From: Streptomyces sp. cg36
GTDB taxonomy: Bacteria > Actinomycetota > Actinomycetes > Streptomycetales > Streptomycetaceae
Assembly (NCBI RefSeq): GCF_041080675.1
Contig: NZ_CP163520.1
Coordinates: 3,534,001 to 3,598,000, forward strand
Reading direction: 5' to 3'
DNA length: 64,000 bases
The position numbers and the translations under genes are program-made. Below the pieces are notes generated by a model. That model had not been told where the DNA came from and did not search any database. It worked only from the letters and a program-made list of their open reading frames with translations. This document shows, in pieces, positions 17,061 to 26,492 of this stretch (positions within the stretch are counted from its first letter, which is position 1; each line of letters starts with the position of its first letter).

Positions 17061-17106
17061 GACGGGTCCTGGAACCGGGTCCGCGTCGCGTCGCAAGGAG
17101 AACCGG

Positions 17107-20100
17107 ATGCCGCACCACGCCCCCGCCGTACCCGCCGCGACCGGCACGGGCCGGGGCGCCCGCGTGGTCGCCGTCCTCGGGCCCCGGCAGGGCACCGGCG
17201 TACTGATCGGGCCCGGCCTGGTGCTGACCTGCGCCCATCTACTGGATCTGGACGCCTTGCCCATCGTCCTCACCGAACCGACCCGGACGGTCACCGCGCA
17301 GGTGGCGTGGTGCGACCGGGAGCTCGATGTCGCGCTCCTCGCCTGCGTGGACGAGGCGGCGCAGTGGCCGGGCGGGGTGCTCCGGCTCGGCAGGCTCGGC
17401 ACCGAACAGCCGCTGCCGGGGTGTGAGGTGACCGGGTTCCCCGACGTGCAGCGGCTGCGGGGGCGGGAGCTGGACCGGGACCACTTCACCGGGACCGTAC
17501 TGCCGCTGGCCGGGCTGCGGAGCGAGGAGATGACCTTCGAGTTCGACCGCCCGCCCGCGGCCGAGCGCGCCGACGGCACCTCGCCCCTGGCGGGCCTCTC
17601 CGGCGCTCCGGTCTTCGCGGGCGAGACGCTGATCGGCATCGCCCGCGAGGTGCAGGGGGGACGGGCGCACTACCGGGTGCGCTGCGTCCCCGTGTCGGTG
17701 ATCGTCGACCGCCCGGACTTCGCCTCCCACGCACGGTGGAACGGGGTGTGGCCGCGAGTGACCCTGGAGGCCGTCACCGGCGCCCACTCCGAGGACGCGC
17801 GCTACGAAGGGGAGTACGCCGGGGCCCTGCGCGCCGAGTACCGCCGCACCCGCATCTTCGGCCTCGACGAACTGGGCCGGAACGACTCCGAGTGGGACCT
17901 GGACACCGCCTACCTCAGCCTGGAGGCCGAGGCGAAGGGCCCCGGCGGACCCGGCCTGCCGTACGGCGGCGGGACGCCCCAGCGCATCGACGCCCTGCTG
18001 GCGTCCCGGCCGTGCGTGCTGCTGCGCGGCGACGCGGGCGCGGGCAAGACGACCCTGGTGTGGTGGCTGGCCGCGCACGCGGCGGCGGGCACCCTGGGGC
18101 CCGGCCTGGCCGAGCTGAACGGGCTGGTGCCGTTCGTCGTCCCGCTGCGCACCCTGCGCGCCACGGCCACCCGCTACCCCGTGCCGGGCGAACTCCCTCA
18201 CTCCGCCCGCCTGATGATCGACGGCCCACCGGAGGGCTGGGCGGTCCGGGTCCTGGCCGCCGGGCGGGCGCTGCTGCTCGTGGACGGCCTGGACGAAGTG
18301 CCGCCGGACGACCGCGAGGAGGCCCACCGCTGGCTCTCCCACCTGCTGGAGCGCTACCCCGGGAACCGCTGCGTCGCGACCGTACGCCCGCTCGCCGTCG
18401 AGCCGGACTGGCTGAAGCGGTCCGGCTTCGCGGAGCTGCGGCTGCTGCCGATGCGGGACGACGACATCCAGGCGTTCGTCACCGCCTGGCACGCGGCGGC
18501 CCGGCTGGACAGCGACCCGCGCGAACCGCTGGACGACCTGGAGCGCGACCTCGCCCACCAGTTCCGCACCAACCCCACCCTGGCCGACCTCGCCCGTACG
18601 CCCCTGCTCTGCGCGGTCATCTGCGCCCTGCACCGGCTGCGCCAGGGCTTCCTGCCCAAGACCCGCTGGGACCTGTACCAGTCGGCGCTGAGGATGCTGC
18701 TCGGGGAGCGCGACGAGCGCCGCAAGGTGGGCGCGCCCGAACGGATCGCCCTCACCGTCGAGGAGTCCACCCAGCTCCTCCAGCGCATCGCGGTGTGGCT
18801 GGTGCGGGAGGGCCAGTCCTTGTTCACGGACCTGGAGGCGGCGCAGCGGATCGAACGGGCGCTGCCGGGCATGGCGGGCGCGCGGGACCGGGGCACCCCG
18901 GCCGATGTGCTGCGGTACCTGCTCAACCGCAGCGGGCTGCTCCAGGAACGCGACGAAGGGGTCTACCAGTTCGCCCACCGCACCTTCCAGGACTTCCTGG
19001 CCGCGAAGGAGCTGGTCGAGGACGACCACCTCAAGGAACTGGTGCGGCACGCCACGGAGGACACCTGGCAGGACGTGATCCTGCTGGCCGCGGGCCACTG
19101 CGGACGCCAGCAACTGGCCGGGCTGGTCAACGGGCTGCTGAAGTTGCGCGGCCGGGGGCGCGGGGACACCCCGGTGCTCGCGGCGCTGTGCGCGCAGCAC
19201 GCGGCCTGGCTCGACGAGCGGACGCTGGAGCGGGTCCGGGAGGGCGTCGTGCGGCTGCTGCCGCCCGTCAGTGGGGATGGCCTGCGGACCCTGGCCCGCC
19301 TGGGCCCTTCGCTTCTCCCACTGCTGCCCGACCCCGCGACCGTCACCTCCGCAGACCGCGGCATCGCGCGCTACGCCGAGTTGATCAGCGCGATCGGCGG
19401 CGCGGAAGCCGTCCCCCACGCGTACGCCTGGGGTTCCCGCCACCCTGCCGCCGCGCAGGTGCTCGCCCAGAGCTGGTCGCAGTATCCCGCCGCGGCCTAC
19501 GCGCGGGAGGTGCTCGCCCGGATTCCGTTGGCGCACTTCACCTTGCAGGTGCGGTCGAAGGAGCAGTTGGACGAAGTACGCGGCCTGCCCGGCCTGGACC
19601 GGCTGATGATCTGGGGCGACTTCACCACCGGCGAGCTGGCCGGAGCACTGGACGGCTCGGCCCCGCGCTCTCTTCTTCTGCGCTCCAACACCGCCGTCTC
19701 GGACCTCTCGTTCCTGCGCGGCGCGACGAACCGGCTGGAACGCCTGGATCTGGTGATGTGCCCGCGGCTCGACGACTTCTCGGCCCTCTCCGACCTCACG
19801 GGCCTCACGGGCCTCACCGAGTTGCGTCTCCGCCGCGTGGGAGCCGACGACCTCTCCGCCGTCCCGGCACATTCAGGGGTGACCCGGCTCGCGATCGAGG
19901 CGAGTACGGGACCGGTCGGCACGGTGGGACTGGAAGCCTGGAGGAGCTTGTCCTACCTGTCTGTGAGCCGGCCCGCGAACCCCACCGCGCTGCTGCGCCA
20001 GGTCGACGAGCTGCCGAAGCTGAACCAACTGGAGCTGTGGATCGGCTCCGCCCGGGATTTCCATGGCGCGCCCGCCTGTCCAGCGGTGCGCGATCTGACC

Positions 20101-20280
20101 CTGCACCTCGCCGAAGACCGCCACGGCATCGAGCGACTGCCCGGCCTGTTCCCCTCGCTGAAGCGGCTGCACCTCCTCCTGAACGCAGACTTCAGAGTGC
20201 CCGGCCCCAGAGAGCTCAAGGATCTCAAGGCCCTCTTCCCACCCACCGTCGGCGTGATCGTCAACGGCAGCCTGCTCTGA
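17107..20280 (+). CDS. Trypsin-like protease / NACHT NTPase / LRR protein (bacterial NLR-like, candidate defence)
   Basis: 1057 residues in three parts. Residues ~15-200 form a trypsin-like protease with an apparently intact triad: H44 (LTCAHLL), D74 (ELDVALL), S165 (GLSGAPVF). Residues ~295-640 form a NACHT module: Walker A GDAGAGKTT (308-316), Walker B LLLVDGLDEV (389-398), and the hallmark FAHRTFQDFLAA (622-633) closing the winged helix. Residues ~830-1050 contain leucine-rich repeats (LERLDLVMCPRLDDFSALSD, LTELRLRRVGADDL). No signal peptide, so cytosolic. Bacterial proteins of this plan (bNACHT/Avs-like STAND proteins) sense phage and fire an N-terminal effector, here a protease. ATG 17107 follows AAGGAG. 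It stands alone, converging on clpC. The immune role is inferred from architecture. Confidence 0.88.
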   Translation: MPHHAPAVPAATGTGRGARVVAVLGPRQGTGVLIGPGLVLTCAHLLDLDALPIVLTEPTRTVTAQVAWCDRELDVALLACVDEAAQWPGGVLRLGRLGTEQPLPGCEVTGFPDVQRLRGRELDRDHFTGTVLPLAGLRSEEMTFEFDRPPAAERADGTSPLAGLSGAPVFAGETLIGIAREVQGGRAHYRVRCVPVSVIVDRPDFASHARWNGVWPRVTLEAVTGAHSEDARYEGEYAGALRAEYRRTRIFGLDELGRNDSEWDLDTAYLSLEAEAKGPGGPGLPYGGGTPQRIDALLASRPCVLLRGDAGAGKTTLVWWLAAHAAAGTLGPGLAELNGLVPFVVPLRTLRATATRYPVPGELPHSARLMIDGPPEGWAVRVLAAGRALLLVDGLDEVPPDDREEAHRWLSHLLERYPGNRCVATVRPLAVEPDWLKRSGFAELRLLPMRDDDIQAFVTAWHAAARLDSDPREPLDDLERDLAHQFRTNPTLADLARTPLLCAVICALHRLRQGFLPKTRWDLYQSALRMLLGERDERRKVGAPERIALTVEESTQLLQRIAVWLVREGQSLFTDLEAAQRIERALPGMAGARDRGTPADVLRYLLNRSGLLQERDEGVYQFAHRTFQDFLAAKELVEDDHLKELVRHATEDTWQDVILLAAGHCGRQQLAGLVNGLLKLRGRGRGDTPVLAALCAQHAAWLDERTLERVREGVVRLLPPVSGDGLRTLARLGPSLLPLLPDPATVTSADRGIARYAELISAIGGAEAVPHAYAWGSRHPAAAQVLAQSWSQYPAAAYAREVLARIPLAHFTLQVRSKEQLDEVRGLPGLDRLMIWGDFTTGELAGALDGSAPRSLLLRSNTAVSDLSFLRGATNRLERLDLVMCPRLDDFSALSDLTGLTGLTELRLRRVGADDLSAVPAHSGVTRLAIEASTGPVGTVGLEAWRSLSYLSVSRPANPTALLRQVDELPKLNQLELWIGSARDFHGAPACPAVRDLTLHLAEDRHGIERLPGLFPSLKRLHLLLNADFRVPGPRELKDLKALFPPTVGVIVNGSLL

Positions 20281-20287
20281 CCCGGAA

Positions 20288-20342
20288 AAGGGGCTGCCCC
20301 GGCCCCGTACGACTTCTCGTACGGAATCCGGGGCAGCCCCTT
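20288..20342. terminator. Strong bidirectional terminator
   Basis: AAGGGGCTGCCCCGG (20288-20302) is repeated as its perfect reverse complement at 20328-20342, with a second small stem GTACG/CGTAC inside the loop. It lies between the converging NACHT and clpC genes. Confidence 0.85.
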
Positions 20343-20358
20343 GCGAGCCCTGCGGAGG

Positions 20359-22884
<2,526 letters not shown>

Positions 22885-22945
22885 CGTTAATCGCTCCTCA
22901 GAGCGGTCGGGCAGTTAGGGGTCGGTCCCCTCCCTGTCCTTCCGC

Positions 22946-22968
22946 ATGCTAGTCCCGTGGGACGGGAC
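22946..22968 (-). promoter_or_regulatory. Palindrome and -10-like hexamer proximal to clpC
   Basis: GTCCCG (22952-22957) and CGGGAC (22963-22968) flank 5 nt, directly upstream of TAGCAT (minus strand 22951-22946). A weak TGAGCT lies 17 nt above. It may be a vegetative promoter with an operator in its spacer. Confidence 0.4.
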
Positions 22969-23050
22969 AGCTCATTCCAACTGCCGACATCCGACCCGAT
23001 CACCCCCGCCCAGGCGGGGAAACTTACTGCCGAACAGCCGACAACTGCTC

Positions 23051-23078
23051 CAACCCGATGGTGCGAGACGATGTTCCC
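23051..23078 (-). promoter_or_regulatory. Sigma-R-type promoter of clpC
   Basis: On the minus strand GGGAAC (23078-23073), 18 nt, GTTG (23054-23051) matches the sigma-R consensus GGGAAY-N18/19-GTTG. Protease genes belong to the thiol-stress regulon in Streptomyces. Confidence 0.75.
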
Positions 23079-23105
23079 GCAGGCCAGGCAGATACCCCTG
23101 TCTCC

Positions 23106-23123
23106 AGTACGCCGATGGCGAAC
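23106..23123. promoter_or_regulatory. ClgR-binding box upstream of clpC
   Basis: AGTACGCCGATGGCGAAC fits every position of the corynebacterial ClgR consensus WNNWCGCYNANRGCGWWS as I recall it. It lies about 28 bp above the sigma-R -35. Confidence 0.65.
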
Positions 23124-23334
23124 GCGAGACGGCCCGGCGAGCTTCTCGCCCCTCCCCACTAGGAATGTCTTACCCGTAACGACTGACAGTCCATGCGGCG
23201 CGCCCCGGTTCCCTCAGCTACGGGCGAACACACTTGCGCCGCCGAATGCTTCCGAGCGCCCCCGCAATCTCTACGGAACGCAATCATCCGGAAACTCTGC
23301 GTAACCCCCGGCCGTTTCGGGAGTTGCTCCGGAC

Positions 23335-23964
23335 ATGGCCCTCACCGTGCCCTCGCCCCGCGCCCCCGTCGGCCGCGCGCTCGCCCAGTGGTACGAGCGG
23401 GAGCTCGGCTGGCCCGTGTCGGCCGGGCCGCCGGTGCGGCTGGAGACCGGTGTGCGCTTCGACGTGCTCGATGTGCCCGCGCCCGCCGGAGCGGCCCTGC
23501 TGGAGCGGTTCGCGCGCACGGGCCCCGTCGCCCTCATGGGGCGCCGGATGCGGTTCCTGGTGGCGCCGGGCGGCGCGGAGGAGCTGCCGGGGCTCCTCGA
23601 CTGGCTGGAGTGGGGCGGGGTCGCCCTGGACCTCTCCGCCGTCGGCGCCGGGGGCCGGATCGCCGCCCCCGTGCCGCCCGGGTGGAACGGCTCGCGGGAG
23701 ACCGCCGTGTGGCTGCGGCCTCCCGGTCCGGGATGCGGGATCGAGGCAACCCTTCCGGCCTTCACCGGATTCGCCGGGCCGAAGGACGGCGGGGGCTGTG
23801 GGGACGCCCCCGACCTCGTCCGGCTGGTGGACGCGGCGGCCACCGAATGCCACCGTGCCCTGTTGTTCCCCACGAAATCGGTAACCGGCTCCGCGGTCGC
23901 GCAGCGGAGGGCCGATGCGAAGGGATCGGGTAACGCGGGAACTCAGCCGTTCGCCTTCTCGTAA
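23335..23964 (+). CDS. Conserved Streptomyces hypothetical, next to lsr2
   Basis: 209 residues, no signal or membrane segment. The N-terminus (GRALAQWYERELGWPVSAGPP, then VRLETGVRFDVLDVP) resembles the short N-terminal part of prim-pol-like proteins from actinomycete plasmids and phages, but without their zinc cysteines or catalytic acids, so no enzyme call is justified. The tail (about 175-209) is polar and low in structure. It is encoded divergently from clpC and its last 22 nt overlap the end of lsr2 on the other strand. ATG 23335 has no clear ribosome binding site. Confidence 0.75.
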   Translation: MALTVPSPRAPVGRALAQWYERELGWPVSAGPPVRLETGVRFDVLDVPAPAGAALLERFARTGPVALMGRRMRFLVAPGGAEELPGLLDWLEWGGVALDLSAVGAGGRIAAPVPPGWNGSRETAVWLRPPGPGCGIEATLPAFTGFAGPKDGGGCGDAPDLVRLVDAAATECHRALLFPTKSVTGSAVAQRRADAKGSGNAGTQPFAFS

Positions 23965-24281
23965 GCCTCACGGATATCGGCCGGGACGCGTCCGCGGTCG
24001 TTCACGTTGTAGCCCTGCTCCTTGGCCCACTTGCGGATCTGGGCCGTGTCCTGGTTGCCGGACGCGGCGACGGCGCGGGCCTTGCCCCGGCCGCCGGCGG
24101 CGCGGCCACCGGTGCGCCGTCCGCTCTTGGTGTACGGGTCGAGCAGACCCCGGAGCTTGTCCGCGTTGGCGGTGGTGAGGTCGATCTCGTAGGTCTTGCC
24201 GTCGAGAGCGAACGTCACGGTCTCGTCCGCCTCGCCACCGTCGAGGTCATCGACAAGAAGGACCTGAACCTTCTGTGCCAC
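23943..24281 (-). CDS. lsr2: Nucleoid-associated xenogeneic silencer Lsr2
   Basis: 112 residues, the usual Lsr2 size. The dimerisation domain is VQVLLVDDLDGGEADETVTF with LDGKTYEIDLT. A basic linker (GRRTGGRAAGGRGKARA) leads to the DNA-binding domain (IRKWAKEQGYNVNDRGRVP) with the RGR AT-hook-like minor-groove motif, ending EAYEKANG. Lsr2 coats AT-rich DNA and silences foreign and specialised-metabolism genes. GTG 24281 (giving MAQKVQV) is preferred to ATG 24296 because AAAGGA lies at the right distance and known Lsr2 proteins begin MAQKVQV. It converges on the hypothetical gene at 23335. Confidence 0.96.
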   Translation of the reverse strand: MAQKVQVLLVDDLDGGEADETVTFALDGKTYEIDLTTANADKLRGLLDPYTKSGRRTGGRAAGGRGKARAVAASGNQDTAQIRKWAKEQGYNVNDRGRVPADIREAYEKANG

Positions 24282-24435
24282 CGGATTTCCTTTCATCGAA
24301 AATGCAGTACGCGGAAAGGAAACCGCTTTTGCCTGGAAAACACAAACCCCCGGCAGAGGTTCAGGGGCCTTGCCGAGCGGGAAACGTACGCGATTCGGAC
24401 ATAGGGTTCTCTCGGCTTCCGCCGGGTTCCCGCGA

Positions 24436-24957
24436 TCACAGGTGCAGAAGCATCCGGCTGTTGCCCAAGGTGTTCGGCTTCACTCGTTCGAGACCCAGGA
24501 ACTCGGCGACACCCTCGTCATAGGAGCGCAGCAGCTCGCTGTAGACATCGGTGTCGACCGGAGTCTCACCGATCTCGGTGAAGCCGTGCTTCGCGAAGAA
24601 CTCCACTTCGAAGGTGAGACAGAAAACCCTGCGCACCCCCAGCCAGCGGGCGGTGCCCAGCAGCTTGTCCAGTACCAGATGCCCCACTCCGGCGCCCTTG
24701 AACTCGCGGTCGACGGCGAGAGTGCGCACTTCGGCGAGGTCTTCCCACATCACGTGCAGTGCGCCGCAGCCCACCACTCGGGCGTCCGAGTCGCGTTCCG
24801 CGACCCAGAACTCCTGGATGTCCTCGTAAAGCGTCACCATCGCTTTGTCGAGCAGGATCCCCTCGCCCACGTACGCGTCGAGAAGGCGGCGGACCGCCGG
24901 GACATCGCTGGTCCTGGCCCGGCGGACGGTGACGGCATTTGCAGGGGCATAAGACAT
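24436..24957 (-). CDS. GNAT amino-acid N-acetyltransferase (ArgA/NAGS-like)
   Basis: 173 residues, one GNAT domain. The acetyl-CoA loop is EFKGAGVGHLVLDKLLG, preceded by the strand LAEVRTLAVD; the substrate side has VGCGALHVMWEDLAEVR and FCLTFEVEFFAKHGF. This pattern matches the short actinobacterial N-acetylglutamate synthases that begin arginine synthesis (M. tuberculosis ArgA type). ATG 24957 lies 9 nt after the stop of the BlaI gene, so the two are probably co-transcribed. lsr2 follows after 154 bp with its own AT-richer leader. Family sure, substrate likely. Confidence 0.85.
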   Translation of the reverse strand: MSYAPANAVTVRRARTSDVPAVRRLLDAYVGEGILLDKAMVTLYEDIQEFWVAERDSDARVVGCGALHVMWEDLAEVRTLAVDREFKGAGVGHLVLDKLLGTARWLGVRRVFCLTFEVEFFAKHGFTEIGETPVDTDVYSELLRSYDEGVAEFLGLERVKPNTLGNSRMLLHL

Positions 24958-24966
24958 GAGCGGACG

Positions 24967-25434
24967 CTATCGCCCCGCGCCACCCCCGGGTCCATCGGGT
25001 TCTTCCGCTTCTTGCGCGTCGTTCGGTCCGGACGTCCGTACGGGCCCGGCGGGAACCGGATCCGGGGACTCCTCGGCCGGTCCGACCATCCGTACGGCAT
25101 CGCGCAGGGACTCGCGCTGCTCGGGCGACATCATGCCGAAGAAGGCGACGAGCGCGGCGGCCGGGTTGTCGCTCTGGGACCACGCTTCGTTCATCAGTGC
25201 GGCCGCGTAGGCGGCGCGCGTGGAGACGGCGGTATATCGATAGGCGCGGCCGTCCACTTCCCGGCGCACCCAGCCCTTCTGATGGAGATTGTCCATTACG
25301 GTCATGACCGTCGTGTACGCGATGGACCGTTCCTGCTGAAGGTCTTCCAGGACTTCCCGGACGGTGACCGGACGGTTCCACTGCCAGACGCGCGTCATGA
25401 CGGCGTCTTCCAGCTCTCCCAATTGGCGCGGCAC
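24967..25434 (-). CDS. BlaI/MecI/CopY-family transcriptional repressor
   Basis: 155 residues. The winged helix is GELEDAVMTRVWQWNRPVTV, REVLEDLQQERSIAYTTVMT, VMDNLHQKGWVRREVDGRAY, the standard BlaI signature. The middle region dimerises and in the classical family carries the cleavage site cut by the membrane sensor BlaR; no BlaR-like metallopeptidase is next to it here. The last 35 residues are Pro/Glu/Gly-rich. Start GTG 25434 overlaps an inverted repeat that may be its own operator. Confidence 0.88.
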   Translation of the reverse strand: MPRQLGELEDAVMTRVWQWNRPVTVREVLEDLQQERSIAYTTVMTVMDNLHQKGWVRREVDGRAYRYTAVSTRAAYAAALMNEAWSQSDNPAAALVAFFGMMSPEQRESLRDAVRMVGPAEESPDPVPAGPVRTSGPNDAQEAEEPDGPGGGAGR

Positions 25435-25457
25435 ATCTGCACCATAGTGGGAGATGT
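25433..25457. promoter_or_regulatory. Candidate BlaI operator
   Basis: ACATCT (25433-25438) and AGATGT (25452-25457) flank 13 nt and overlap the start codon of the BlaI-family gene. This would suit autorepression. Confidence 0.45.
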
Positions 25458-25553
25458 CCCGAATGGCTGGTTATTTACGGTGGTGAACAGCAAAAAGAGC
25501 GCGCGCCCCTATATGGGTCGCGCGCCCTCCAGGCGGCCGGCCGAGCTTTCCGC

Positions 25554-25733
25554 TCAGACCTGGCCGGTGTTCGGCCGCTGCTGGGCGGCCTCGGCGCGGG
25601 CGATCGCGGCGTCCACCGCCGCGTCCTCCTTGCCCTTGTTGGGGCCGCCCTGGCTCTTGACGATCGTCACGATGAGCCCGATGAAGAAGACGGCCATCAC
25701 CACGGGGGGAACGAGCGCGGAAACGTAGTCCAT
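25554..25733 (-). CDS. Small single-pass membrane protein
   Basis: 59 residues: MDYVSALVPPVVMAVFFIGLIVTIVKSQ contains one membrane helix (about 7-26), then a charged Lys/Glu/Ala tail (NKGKEDAAVDAAIARAEAAQQ) predicted helical and cytoplasmic. No function is known to me; similar tiny proteins occur at this locus in other Streptomyces, as I recall. ATG 25733 is supported by TACCCT 7 nt upstream, part of the palindrome GGGTAGCTACCC. It lies 14 bp after the stop of the next gene on the same strand. Confidence 0.75.
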   Translation of the reverse strand: MDYVSALVPPVVMAVFFIGLIVTIVKSQGGPNKGKEDAAVDAAIARAEAAQQRPNTGQV

Positions 25734-25741
25734 GCCGTCCA

Positions 25742-25753
25742 GGGTAGCTACCC
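25742..25753. promoter_or_regulatory. Perfect 12-bp palindrome at the small membrane protein promoter
   Basis: GGGTAGCTACCC at 25742-25753. Its TACCCT half is placed as a -10, 7 nt before the leaderless ATG at 25733, and it also contains the stop codon of the upstream gene. Confidence 0.5.
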
Positions 25754-26344
25754 GGCCGCGCGGGCCGCCGGTGGGGGCGTGGGCTTGCGGCGCGGCGGGA
25801 AGACCTCGCCGGGCGTGGGGATGGGGCGGCCCGGGACGGGGCCCTTGGGGGGCGTCTTGGGCTGGGCCGCGGGCTTCGGGGCGTCCTTGTCGGCGGCGCG
25901 TCCGCCGGGCAGGGCGAAGAGCCGGGTGCGGGGGCCGGGGGTCACCGCGGCGAGCCGGGCCCGTACCGAGTGCTCGGCGAGGCGCCGGCACCGCTCCAGC
26001 AGGGCGGCGGCGACCGGGTGGGTGCGCAGGGTGCGCAGCGCGGCCAGGTCCTCCGGACGGGGGTCGTAACCGGCCGCCAGGGCGTCCTGGAGCAGCTCCA
26101 GGTAGCCGGGGGCGGAGCCGGGCAGGGCGGTGCGGTAGCGGGCGAGGTCGGCCAGCAGGAAGGCGCGCAGCCGGTCGCCCTCCCGGGCGGCCTCGTCCAG
26201 CGAGCCGGCGAGCCGCAGACAGGCGTGGACGTCCGCGTCTGCGAGGGGGGCGGGGTGGAGGGCGACGGCGAGGGCACGTCGGAGCACACGCAGCTCGTCT
26301 GCGCTGAACGCCATTCCGCCGCGGGATCCGTAAGGCGTGGGCAT
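25748..26344 (-). CDS. Conserved hypothetical with helical N-terminus and Pro-rich tail
   Basis: 198 residues. About 1-135 are helical and Ala/Leu/Arg-rich (ADELRVLRRALAVALHP, VHACLRLAGSLDEAAREGDR, LRAFLLADLARYRTALPG). After GPRTRLFALPGG the tail (about 145-198) is Pro/Lys-rich and likely disordered. No membrane or signal segment. I know no function. ATG 26344 is preferred over ATG 26314 because TATTGT ends 6 nt before it with no ribosome binding site for either. The gene is downstream of coaX but separated by a strong terminator. Confidence 0.75.
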   Translation of the reverse strand: MPTPYGSRGGMAFSADELRVLRRALAVALHPAPLADADVHACLRLAGSLDEAAREGDRLRAFLLADLARYRTALPGSAPGYLELLQDALAAGYDPRPEDLAALRTLRTHPVAAALLERCRRLAEHSVRARLAAVTPGPRTRLFALPGGRAADKDAPKPAAQPKTPPKGPVPGRPIPTPGEVFPPRRKPTPPPAARAAG

Positions 26345-26455
26345 GAACCGACAATACGCCGGAAATGGACAAAATCCGTTTAATGGGGTTTTGCGGCGAG
26401 TTGTTTTTCCGCGGCCCCCGCTCTTGGCGAAAGCCCCGGGGGCGCACGCGCGGTT

Positions 26456-26487
26456 CCCCGCGCCCCTGAGTGCTCAGAGGCGCGGGG
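26456..26487 (-). terminator. Terminator hairpin after coaX
   Basis: CCCCGCGCC (26456-26464) pairs with GGCGCGGGG (26479-26487), and inside it CTGAG pairs with CTCAG after one mismatch, giving a stem of about 14 bp. The left arm is also a lone copy of the GTTCCCCGCGCCCC repeat core. It begins 6 bp beyond the coaX stop and probably ends the NAD/CoA operon. Confidence 0.75.
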
Positions 26488-26492
26488 TGCGG

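Larger units (their letters stand above)
16766..17106. other. Divergent intergenic region between M23 peptidase and NACHT gene
   Basis: 341 bp without a gene. It holds a hairpin in the M23 leader (16811-16840, GCCGCCCGG/CCGGGCGGC arms, 12-nt loop) and two DevR/DosR-like boxes with a -10 for the rightward gene. I looked for a ydaO (c-di-AMP) riboswitch, which often precedes Streptomyces wall hydrolases, and did not find its conserved pattern. Confidence 0.7.
22885..23334. other. clpC upstream control region (no gene seen)
   Basis: 450 bp between divergent clpC and the hypothetical gene at 23335. Short open frames here lack coding bias and are not called. It contains, reading toward clpC, a weak PafBC-like match (23188-23167), a ClgR box (23123-23106), a sigma-R promoter (23078-23051) and a palindrome with a TAGCAT hexamer (22968-22946). 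Confidence 0.7.

Noticed and set aside
22946..23160. Small genes in the clpC upstream gap.
   Set aside because: Open frames there are short, lack third-position GC bias and lie on mapped promoter motifs.
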